A stretch of DNA of 60,000 nucleotides from NCBI GenBank assembly GCA_949358305.1, contig OX442314.1:63313369-63373368 (forward strand). Reading direction: 5' to 3'. The notes beneath the pieces are model-generated. The model was not told the origin of the DNA. It made no database searches and worked only from the letters and a program-made list of their open reading frames with translations. This DNA is from Strigamia acuminata. Taxonomy: Eukaryota > Arthropoda > Chilopoda > Geophilomorpha > Linotaeniidae. Both the position numbers and the translations under genes were made by a program. Shown here in pieces: positions 19,536 through 27,284 of the stretch (positions are counted from its first letter, which is position 1; every line of letters starts with the position of its first letter).

Positions 19536-22259
19536 TTATGAAAGAGCTTGTTGGTCTAATAGGTGTTTGCCTATACGCTTATGAAGGTGGCGGCAGTGGA
19601 AACGACACTTTGAGGCAGCACAGTCGAAGACCGTAATGCGGAGGTCGATGGGAAGATCGTTCCAGAGTGACGTGCATCTATGTGGGAATGTCTTGCGTAG
19701 ATAGGTCGTTCGCTCCACCGTGATCTCGAACTTGTGGCGGCGAGACGTCCGGGTATCCACATCAGAGTGGTAGAATTCCGTAATGGTATGAGCCGGATGA
19801 TCAGCATTACGGAGGACATCTGATATGGCAGAGAGATCATGAAGCAGGAGGAGGTTGTCCAAAGTCAGGATACCGAATTCGTTGCACACCGGGGTGATGT
19901 GGTTACGATCGTAACGGTTGAAAGCGTTGCGGATGACCGCGTTGTACGCCTTAGCGAGAGGGAACTTGAACCGGCGGGCCGTTGAGTTCCAAATCGACGA
20001 GGCATAGGTGATGACGGGGTAAATCTTGGATTTTATGTAACTAATCATTTCTGTACGGGACAGGACTCGGCGCAGGTGTTTCACTATGTAGGCTGACCGG
20101 GTAAGGAATAAAGTTAAATGGCGGATATGAGGGCCAAAGGTGAGATGTGGGTCGAGGATGAATCCCAGGACTGTAATCTGTTCGGTGGGGTAAGGTACGA
20201 CACCCCTCGAGGGTCGCTTGAAGCTCAGAGTTGAGGTTTTTTCCTTGTTGAGACCCATGTCGTCTTTCGAGTACCAGTCGGCAAGGAGGGCCAAGTCTGG
20301 GGCAAAACAGGGCTGGGCGGGGAGCTCCTGGTTTGCCGCGGCAACCTGGGTCAGGAAGTTGTCGTCTACGTAGGACCGGATACGCGACTGAAGGGGAAGT
20401 GACAGGACGGGTGCCACTGCTGAATTATACAGTAGGGGACCAGTGGTGGTGCCTTGGACAACGCCACGAGTGATGGGGTAGTCGGTCTGGGATATGTCAT
20501 TGGCTATGTGGAAAGTTCTGTCCGAGAAGTAGGAGGCGAAGAGTTTAACAGGTCTAGGGCCGATGCCGTGGTTTCGGAGACAATCGAGGACGTAGCGTTG
20601 GGGAGGGGTGTCGAATGCTTTCGACACATCGGTTTTAGCAAGGTGAAAGACTTTAGACACGTCACAGCAGTGGGTGATATCGAGGTAGAGCGAGGTAATT
20701 AGCTGCTGGGCGCTCGATCCAGGACGGGTACCGTATTGGGTAAAAGGGGAGTGGTGCGAGAGAGTTGGACGAATTTGCATAAGGATAGTGTGGTCAGCAA
20801 TCTTGCACAGTGGGGGAAGGGACGAGATGGGCCTAAAGTTCTTGATAGAATTTTTGTCACCGCCTTTATAGATGGGGGTGACTACAGCATGCTTCCAGAC
20901 AGTGGGATATATGGAGGTGTCAATGATTGAGTTGAGAATATTTGTAAGCGGGAGTACAATGGCGGGAAGTATTTTCTTGATGGCAATACCCGGAACACGA
21001 TCATGGGAGTGCCTGGACGAAAGATTTATCCTAAGGGCGGCCAGATATACGTCGGCGGGGGTAACATAATTGAAATCAAGAAACGTGGGTGGGGAGGGTG
21101 TGGCAGTTTCAGTGTAATTGCTGGTAGTGACATTACGAGGATTGTCACAAATGTGGGCATAATCGGTTAGAGCGGTCGGTGAATTGGGGAGTTCGACCGC
21201 AGCGGTACGGGTGCTGATTAGGCGCCAAAAGTTTCTTGATGCCATGACGGCCCTACGCTTGTTGCGCTTGACCATGGCTTTAAAGTGGCGGCGAGCAATT
21301 TTATAATTCAGGGGATGTGTGGAGCGGTAACAGTATGCGTGCGTTTTCCTCTTTTGCAGGGTGGTGAGTTCGGTGGTCCACCATTGCTTAGGTTTAGTAC
21401 AAGACTTGGCCTTGGGAGGGGCGAATTTAGCAAGGATGTTGGTTGTCTCGTGGTAGAAAATAATGAGTTTAGCATTAGGGTCCAGTGTGGCGAGCATGGG
21501 AGACCAGTCAATGAGGGTAATAGCCCTGTTGACTTCATCCCAGTTGCAGTTCTTAAATGAGTAGTGGTTGGTGCGACTGGGGGGGCGAGGAACTGTGGGT
21601 TTGGGTATCGAGAAGGAAAGAGAGGCGACTTTGTGGTCAAGCCTATCAAGGTCTGTAAGATGGCAGGGGGAGAAAGTTATGCTCTTGGTCACAAATATTT
21701 GGTCAATTAAAGTCGATGTAGTGTCTGTTATACGGGTTGGTGTGTGAATGACCGGGTGGAGGCCAAAACTAGACATGAAATTGTTAACTATGTTAGTCGG
21801 GTTTTGAGGAAGGAAGTTATAGTTAAAATCTCCTGCTAAAATAATGTAGGTATTAGGGGCAATTAGGTCGGAGATAAGCTCTAGTGCACGAGAAATAGGT
21901 TTTGTGCTCGGGCGATAGAGGACGATGATTTGGAGGGCGATGTTGGTGTTAGTCAAAATACATGAGAGGAGTTCGATGCCCTCGGACTGCACTGTTACGA
22001 TGGAAGAAGGACTGTGGCCATTTTTTATGTAAGCGGCCACACCACCGCCGGTAGACGGGCGGTCAGAGCGGACGATGGAGTAGCCGGGAATGTCAATGAT
22101 GTTATTCGGGCAATCTGGGGATAGCCACGTCTCAGTGATGGTTATTAAATCAGGGGAATGGATGTTAGCTAGACCAACAAGGTCATCGATTTTGGGGAGG
22201 AGCGAGCGGGCATTCAGATATACAAGGGAAAACAATTTGTTGCATGACCTTGTGGTCAT
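19536..22259 (-). CDS. LINE ORF2: endonuclease and reverse transcriptase
   Basis: 907 residues. The endonuclease domain (about 10-215) has LNARSL, ITETWL (E43), SDRPSTGGGVAAYIK, LAGDFNYN (D144, N146) and DLDRLDH. The RT domain (about 455-720) has TPIYKGG, FRPIS, TDVSKAFD (544-550), the variant GVVQGTTTGPLLYN, and catalytic YVDD at 630-633 where YADD is commoner. The C-terminal region ends with RTSRRHKFEI, YLRKTFPHRCTSLWNDLP, typical of this group. It starts 4 nt after the ORF1 stop (TAG-ccgc-ATG), which suggests termination-reinitiation. No frameshift or stop, so it is potentially active. Confidence 0.93.
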   Translation of the reverse strand: MTTRSCNKLFSLVYLNARSLLPKIDDLVGLANIHSPDLITITETWLSPDCPNNIIDIPGYSIVRSDRPSTGGGVAAYIKNGHSPSSIVTVQSEGIELLSCILTNTNIALQIIVLYRPSTKPISRALELISDLIAPNTYIILAGDFNYNFLPQNPTNIVNNFMSSFGLHPVIHTPTRITDTTSTLIDQIFVTKSITFSPCHLTDLDRLDHKVASLSFSIPKPTVPRPPSRTNHYSFKNCNWDEVNRAITLIDWSPMLATLDPNAKLIIFYHETTNILAKFAPPKAKSCTKPKQWWTTELTTLQKRKTHAYCYRSTHPLNYKIARRHFKAMVKRNKRRAVMASRNFWRLISTRTAAVELPNSPTALTDYAHICDNPRNVTTSNYTETATPSPPTFLDFNYVTPADVYLAALRINLSSRHSHDRVPGIAIKKILPAIVLPLTNILNSIIDTSIYPTVWKHAVVTPIYKGGDKNSIKNFRPISSLPPLCKIADHTILMQIRPTLSHHSPFTQYGTRPGSSAQQLITSLYLDITHCCDVSKVFHLAKTDVSKAFDTPPQRYVLDCLRNHGIGPRPVKLFASYFSDRTFHIANDISQTDYPITRGVVQGTTTGPLLYNSAVAPVLSLPLQSRIRSYVDDNFLTQVAAANQELPAQPCFAPDLALLADWYSKDDMGLNKEKTSTLSFKRPSRGVVPYPTEQITVLGFILDPHLTFGPHIRHLTLFLTRSAYIVKHLRRVLSRTEMISYIKSKIYPVITYASSIWNSTARRFKFPLAKAYNAVIRNAFNRYDRNHITPVCNEFGILTLDNLLLLHDLSAISDVLRNADHPAHTITEFYHSDVDTRTSRRHKFEITVERTTYLRKTFPHRCTSLWNDLPIDLRITVFDCAASKCRFHCRHLHKRIGKHLLDQQALS

Positions 22260-22263
22260 GCGG

Positions 22264-23307
22264 CTATTGAAAGGGCACTGTTTGGGTGGGATTAATAAAA
22301 GTTGGATTTTTACCCTTGTAGATTCGTACTCCTATGTCGCGAGGCCAGAGATCGGGAGACAATAGTGAGGCGGCATCGGCGGTGTCGATGCGCATAAAAA
22401 CTGCGCGGCTCGTGTTGCCGGCTTTCGTCTGCCAACGGGAGCATTCACGGACTTTCAGTCCCTTAGAGGTGGCGTACTTTGTGATGGCGTCGTGGGAGAT
22501 GAATGCAGCGACGTTGCACAGCATCAGGCGCACGGAGGAGGGTCTGCCAATGTCAGTTACGGCGACGATCGTGGCGTCGGGTACCGTGCCGATGGTGTAT
22601 TTCGGTGGAGATACATTTTCCTCTGTGGTATTTTTGGTTGTTGAGCACGGCTGGGACAGAGTGTGGGCGTATGACATCTGTGATTGTTGCTGCATAAGTG
22701 GAGGTATCGACAATGACGAGGAGAACGAGTTGTTTGTTGTGGACTGTGCAGGCGAGGGCTGTAGCTTGGCCGCCATTTTGGATTTTTTCGGTTGGTTTGA
22801 TGGAGAATTTTTCATGGTGTCGATGGCGGAAGCGTGGAGCATGAGAGTATCGGTCATCGTTGTCATAGTGGCTTGCATTCGGGAGATTGCTAGCTGGATT
22901 TGGTCGAGTTGAGATGGTTGCGTTTGTGGCATTTGGGTGACGTCGCTGTTTCGGGTGTCGGCAGCCTCTGTGTTGCGAATTGAATTTAATTCGAATAACA
23001 TAGATGTTGAGTCAGCACCACTGTCGATGGTATCGTCTTCTACAATAGTATCTTCGAGGGAACGATCGCGTAACGTCTTGTTGGCGTCGCCCGCGTGTGG
23101 GTCCGAAGCCACGTGGTCGATAATGGGTGACGAAGCAAGAATTTGGCGAATATTTTCAATATTACCGTCCAATTCAAGTTGTCTGGCCTTCGTAACAGTC
23201 TTGCCAGTCCTGAATTCGGCTCGAATGCGGTCAAGAATGTCCAGGGAATCGAAAATCTTTTTGGTGTCTGGGACCGAAACGGACGTGCAACCGGTCGCGG
23301 CGGCCAT
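22264..23307 (-). CDS. LINE ORF1: RNA-binding-type protein
   Basis: 347 residues from ATG in a strong context (aaaATGGCC). The N-terminal third is mixed helical. A Gln/Met-rich helix (LDQIQLAISRMQATMTTM, about 135-155) could trimerize as in other LINE ORF1 proteins. A Ser/Pro/Gln linker is followed by a C-terminal domain (about 255-335: VRLMLCNVAAFISHDAITKY, then AVFMRIDTADAASLLSPDLWP, GVRIYKGK) resembling the RRM-like ORF1 domain of CR1-type elements. No CCHC knuckle. Predicted role: nucleic-acid chaperone and RNP assembly with ORF2. Confidence 0.82.
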   Translation of the reverse strand: MAAATGCTSVSVPDTKKIFDSLDILDRIRAEFRTGKTVTKARQLELDGNIENIRQILASSPIIDHVASDPHAGDANKTLRDRSLEDTIVEDDTIDSGADSTSMLFELNSIRNTEAADTRNSDVTQMPQTQPSQLDQIQLAISRMQATMTTMTDTLMLHASAIDTMKNSPSNQPKKSKMAAKLQPSPAQSTTNNSFSSSLSIPPLMQQQSQMSYAHTLSQPCSTTKNTTEENVSPPKYTIGTVPDATIVAVTDIGRPSSVRLMLCNVAAFISHDAITKYATSKGLKVRECSRWQTKAGNTSRAVFMRIDTADAASLLSPDLWPRDIGVRIYKGKNPTFINPTQTVPFQ

Positions 23308-23344
23308 TTTATCTCGATATTTGCCGTTTATTTAGTTTAAACGA

Positions 23345-23696
23345 TGTTGTGTTTCATTTATAATTGTCCCGTACGTAATTCCGTACGGATCCAATGTATT
23401 TAGCAACAACAATGTAATACAAAACAACAAATATCTAACACTAGGCAACAACTATCTAATACAGGGGTTCCCAAACTTTTTAGCATCGCGCCCCACTTTT
23501 TAAGCAAGGCGATCTTCTGCGCCCCACTTCATCTACCTTAAAAAGTGGGGCGCGATGCTAAAAAGTTTGGGAACCCCTGTATTAGATAGTTGTTGCCTAG
23601 TGTTAGATATTTGTTGTTTTGTATTACATTGTTGTTGCTAAATACATTGGATCCGTACGGAATTACGTACGGGACAATTATAAATGAAACACAACA
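23345..23696. repeat. Perfect long palindrome (160-bp arms, 32-nt spacer)
   Basis: Arms 23345-23504 and 23537-23696 are exact reverse complements on reading. From outside in, each arm holds the 5' end of the LINE, about 60 bp of satellite family 2, and a hAT-like terminus CAGGGGTTCCCAAACTTTTTAG with its adjoining sequence. The spacer (23505-23536) continues that hAT-like sequence: a diverged relative at 53682-53757 has the same order. So this is an inverted duplication of a LINE/satellite/MITE junction, not a transposon with its own TIRs. Confidence 0.95.
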
Positions 23697-24255
23697 CTAT
23701 TCAACAACTAATCAACACTATTCAACAACTATGTAATACTATACAACAACTATCTAACTCTATGCAACAACTATTCCACACTATGCAACAACTATGCAAA
23801 CTATGCCATTTAATACAAATTAAAGCAAATTAAATGTCAATTAATCCAAATTAAATGCCATTAAATGCAAATTAAATGCCATTAAATGCAAATTAAATGC
23901 CATTAAGTACAAATTAAATGCCATTAAATGCAAATTAAATGCCATTAAATGCAAATTAAATGCCATTAAATGCAAATTAAATGCCATTTAATGCAAATTA
24001 AATGCCATTTAATGCAAATTAAATGCCATTTAATGCAAATTAAATGCCATTTAATCCAAATTAAAGTAAATTAAATGTGAATTAATCCAAATTAAATAAC
24101 ATTAAATGCAAATTAAATGCCAATTAATGCAAATTAAAGCAAATTAAATGCCAATTAATCCAAATTAAATGCCAATTAATCTAAATAAAATGCCATTTAA
24201 TTCAAATTAAGGTAACTTAAATGCCAATTAATCCAAATTAAATGTCATTTAATCC
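23697..24255 (+). repeat. 21-bp satellite, families 2 then 1
   Basis: Family 2 to 23803, then family 1 up to the Mutator-like element. The last 8 bp, tttaatcc (24248-24255), are duplicated at 27286-27293. Confidence 0.9.
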
Positions 24256-24397
24256 GGGCGGGGACCAAACGGGCGCGTCCTAAATGCGCGCGCAAGTCAA
24301 ATACGCGCATCAAATACGCGCGTCTTGAATGCGCACTCTCAGATGCGCGCAATTCAAATGCGCGCGTCCTAAATGCGCGCGTCCTAAATGCGCGCCT
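24256..24397. repeat. Left terminal region of MULE
   Basis: Starts GGGCGGGGACCA, then repeated AAATGCGCGC or AAATACGCGC units in direct array. CpG-rich against a strongly AT-rich background. Confidence 0.85.
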
Positions 24398-24606
24398 ATT
24401 TAATGTATTATTTATAAGAATTAAATGAACAATAAAAAATAAGAAAAATAATGAATTAATTAAAATGAATTTTTAAAAAAACCAGTCTCAAATTCGCGCA
24501 CAGACTTAACTTTTGTTGTAACAATAGTTAAAAGACCGCTTTCTTTTTAACTGTTGAACTTGTTGCTTTAGATTTTGGCTTCAAGGTGACTCTGTATGGC
24601 AGTGGG

Positions 24607-26859
24607 CTACAAGAAGAGTCTGTTAAGGTAGCTGCGCTTCTTGATCACCATGCGACAAACATGGCATTTGAGAAGCACATCAACCTCAACAGCCCTTTGT
24701 ACACAGGCAGAGCATGCAGTGTGCCCACACCTGTACACAACATTGCACTTGTGTGCACTGCACAGGAGACAGGTAGTATCTGTTGGTTCCAACTGCACCA
24801 CCAGACCTGCGTTTGCCTCGGTCAGCACTTCGATCAACTGGGCCGCCACTACACGAACTACCTCAGGGAGTTGGGCAATGGCATGGAGTCGCTGCCGTTC
24901 CCCGATGTTGGCCCACTCATCTGGCATCACCGCATACTCTTCCTCATCAGTTGCAGCTGCGGGTGGTTGAACTACAGGTTCCACAACAGCTGCAATGTTA
25001 CGCCTTGTTCGCCGACGTTGCGCAGGCGGTTCCATAACATCTGCGGCCGGACTTGGTGAGCGGCGTCTACGTATACCGCGCCTGGGCTGTGGTGCAGTGT
25101 CAGGCAGGGGGTGGATGCGGGGTCGCCCACGACCGCGCCGAGGAACATCGGGATCAGGCGGGACGGCGCGGGTGGCCCGTGTCCTTCTTGGCTGAGACGC
25201 GGGTGGTGCAATGGGTTGGTCATCCTCAGGCTGTGATGCACCGTTCATCGCATTTGCAATAGCCTGTTCGAGGTTGAAGTTTGGCGGATCTTCCGGTACT
25301 GCAGGAACACGGTAACGACCAGTCACATTAACAGCTGGGACACGAAGTGTTACAACTGGAGCAGCCAACAGCCCATCTGCAATCTCCTCACCACCATTAG
25401 CTGAGCGAAAGCCACCAGCCATTGTCGTTACACGGTACGCAATAGACTTTAAAAAATCGAACTCTGTTAGCAGTCCATCTCGGAAGCGTGCCATGAAACC
25501 CCTTATGCATGCATCGTTCTGCAAGCAAAACCTACTTCTACCTGCTTGGGTATCCAGACCGCGCATCTCTTGGGCAAAACTGACAGTCGCAGAATGATCT
25601 ACTTGTGACAAAGCCACAACAAAGTGAGCGGGCAGTGTGTGTTTCCCCAATGTGTTTGGCAGAGAGGAGTGCCAAGATTCTAAGCTATTGTTGGTGCGGT
25701 GCGGTAGCTCGAACACACTGAACCGGGTTGGTGTCACCTCCAACAGCCATTGTTCACGGAAATACCTGAAGAATTCACTCATGAGATCAGCAACACATCC
25801 AACACGGGCTGCTGCGTTCCAATAGGACTCAATAATTTCAAAACCAATCTCGATTTTAGCAGCTGGCAAGTAAGCCAGGGCCATGATCATATGAACAACT
25901 GCCCACACATATTCGTCCAAACTGTAGAAAGGTTGGAGTCCAAGCTGCATTGCCTTCCGCCTAATCGCCTCACAGTAGTGAAAACAGCAGTGGGTGATGT
26001 TGCAGGAAGGGAAAGCTGCCTCCAACGCTTTGTACATCCCTGGTTCGTAATCCGTCATGAAAGAGCTGCCCACAACGATTTCGGACATAATTGTCGCTAG
26101 GTGACCGAAAACTTTGTCGTATGCCAACCGAGACTTCTTCGTCATGAGGCAGTAACAGAAAGGAATTAACTTGTCTCGGACCATTCTTTGTACACTCAGG
26201 AACTGGTAGAACTGCGGAGTTGCTCCAGTTGCAACAAACTTAGGCACAACCTTGAAGGTCGCATCTGTGTGGAATTCTCGGCTGTTAGCTTGCACTTGAG
26301 CACACAACTCTTTGTTTATGAAGAATACAGATACTGAGCCATCCTCAGCAATCAATGTCCCGTCGTAGATAAACGACAACCGCTCGTCCTGGTTTGGCAT
26401 AACGCGTTGCGTCTCCATAAACTGATAAAAAGAATTGAGATCTGGCAACTTGGGAACAGTTTTTCTGCACATTCGACTCAACAACGACTTAAAACTCTTG
26501 TATGGCTTTTGGCATGCCACATCAGGATATTTTATGCATAATTTGTCGTATTCAGGTTTTTTGGATGCACATGGGTTTAAGTTGCGACAATTGACAACTA
26601 GTTCGTATGCAAACAGTTTGCTGTTAACCTCTAAAGGAGTTGTTCCATGCTGATGCGGAGCAGTTAATTCGAACTCAGAAGTTTGCAAGTTTAAACGACC
26701 TCGGCAATGGCAAACGCGAATAATACATCGCATCAGCATGATGTTGGCATCAAAACCGCACGGCCGATCTTCACGATAAATGAAATTTCTGTTGTCGTAC
26801 CACTGACGACTTTCCACAAGTACGGCATGCGAGGGCAGTTTCGTCAAAGTTGAATTCAT
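24607..26859 (-). CDS. MULE transposase with FLYWCH, DDE, AT-hook and RING parts
   Basis: 750 residues from ATG 26859; the frame extends 16 codons upstream without ATG. Residues about 13-71: FLYWCH-like finger (FIYRED, then C-x-C with RGR and a final HQH). Residues about 199-394: MULE DDE core with HTDATF (D199), MTDYEPG (D270), CCFHYCEAIRRKAMQLGL, and RTNNSLESWH (E394). Residues 574-582: RGRGRPRI, a canonical AT-hook, within an Arg/Pro-rich segment. Residues 697-735: C-x2-C-x10-C-x-H-x2-C-x2-C-x12-C-x2-C, a C3HC4 RING finger, shortly before the end (the protein closes with LNRLFL). The transposase acts on the GCGCGCATTT-type ends. A RING implies possible E3 ligase activity, and the AT-hook implies minor-groove AT binding. 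Both roles are inferred. No stop or frameshift. Confidence 0.9.
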   Translation of the reverse strand: MNSTLTKLPSHAVLVESRQWYDNRNFIYREDRPCGFDANIMLMRCIIRVCHCRGRLNLQTSEFELTAPHQHGTTPLEVNSKLFAYELVVNCRNLNPCASKKPEYDKLCIKYPDVACQKPYKSFKSLLSRMCRKTVPKLPDLNSFYQFMETQRVMPNQDERLSFIYDGTLIAEDGSVSVFFINKELCAQVQANSREFHTDATFKVVPKFVATGATPQFYQFLSVQRMVRDKLIPFCYCLMTKKSRLAYDKVFGHLATIMSEIVVGSSFMTDYEPGMYKALEAAFPSCNITHCCFHYCEAIRRKAMQLGLQPFYSLDEYVWAVVHMIMALAYLPAAKIEIGFEIIESYWNAAARVGCVADLMSEFFRYFREQWLLEVTPTRFSVFELPHRTNNSLESWHSSLPNTLGKHTLPAHFVVALSQVDHSATVSFAQEMRGLDTQAGRSRFCLQNDACIRGFMARFRDGLLTEFDFLKSIAYRVTTMAGGFRSANGGEEIADGLLAAPVVTLRVPAVNVTGRYRVPAVPEDPPNFNLEQAIANAMNGASQPEDDQPIAPPASQPRRTRATRAVPPDPDVPRRGRGRPRIHPLPDTAPQPRRGIRRRRSPSPAADVMEPPAQRRRTRRNIAAVVEPVVQPPAAATDEEEYAVMPDEWANIGERQRLHAIAQLPEVVRVVAAQLIEVLTEANAGLVVQLEPTDTTCLLCSAHKCNVVYRCGHTACSACVQRAVEVDVLLKCHVCRMVIKKRSYLNRLFL

Positions 26860-26945
26860 GTTGACACAAGCAAACAAGCACAAAAGCAAGCAAGCACAAG
26901 CACACAAGCAAAACGTTGAATTATGTCTTCATTTACAAAAAAGCA

Positions 26946-27058
26946 CCTTATATACCCCATTGTGTAGCGTTTATTGGTCGTTACAAAGCGTCACGTATAC
27001 ATGACGTTTATACATAACGTTTATTGGACGTTACAAAACGTCACGTATACATAACGTA
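26946..27058 (-). promoter_or_regulatory. Putative MULE promoter: TATA box and 50-bp direct repeats
   Basis: TATATAAGG on the minus strand at 26954-26946, about 90 nt before the ATG. Behind it, two 50-bp-spaced copies (from 26968 and 27018) of CGTTTATTGG.CGTTACAAA.CGTCACGTATACAT, containing CGTCA/TGACG half sites. Promoter role is inferred from position. Confidence 0.45.
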
Positions 27059-27059
27059 A

Positions 27060-27284
27060 TCGCGCGCATTTAATACGCGCGCATTTGATACGCGCAAATT
27101 TGAAACAAGCGCATTTGATACGTGCGCATTTAACGCGCGCATTTGCCACCGGTAATAATTTTTTTTATTTAATTACTTATTTATTAAAAAATTAATTTAA
27201 TTGTGGGCGCGCATTTAGGACGCGCCCATTTGCTACTGATTTTAATTGTGCGCGCATTTGAAATGCGCGCATCTGGTCCCACCC
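27060..27284. repeat. Right terminal region of MULE
   Basis: Inverted counterpart of 24256-24397: GCGCGCATTT units, ending TGGTCCCACCC. It is longer and split by an AT-rich spacer (about 27150-27205). Confidence 0.85.

Larger units (their letters stand above)
19472..23400 (-). mobile_element. Full-length non-LTR retrotransposon (LINE, CR1/Jockey group)
   Basis: On the minus strand: 5' UTR (23400-23308), ORF1, ORF2, a short 3' UTR and a (TAAA)n tail seen as (TTTA)n at 19472-19503. Both ORFs are open. An apurinic-type endonuclease before the RT and a simple-repeat tail point to the CR1/Jockey/L2 group rather than L1. It is inserted in satellite family 2, and no clear target-site duplication is visible. 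The 5' terminal 56 bp are also present inverted at 23641-23696. Confidence 0.92.
24256..27284 (-). mobile_element. Mutator-like element (MULE) with GCGCGCATTT-repeat termini
   Basis: 3.0-kb element in satellite family 1, flanked by the 8-bp duplication tttaatcc. Ends: GGGCGGGGACCA on the left and the inverse of GGGTGGGACCA on the right. Both termini carry clusters of AAATGCGCGC-type decamers (24278-24396) and their inverse (27060-27270). A single long minus-strand ORF encodes a MULE-type transposase. The removed-insert satellite reads as the other higher-order copies do, so the borders are well fixed. Confidence 0.92.

Noticed and set aside
23460-23581. Complete hAT MITE with its own TIRs at the palindrome centre
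   Set aside because: The sequences flanking CAGGGG..CCCCTG are inverted copies and not an 8-bp direct duplication, and the relative at 53682 has a different right half.
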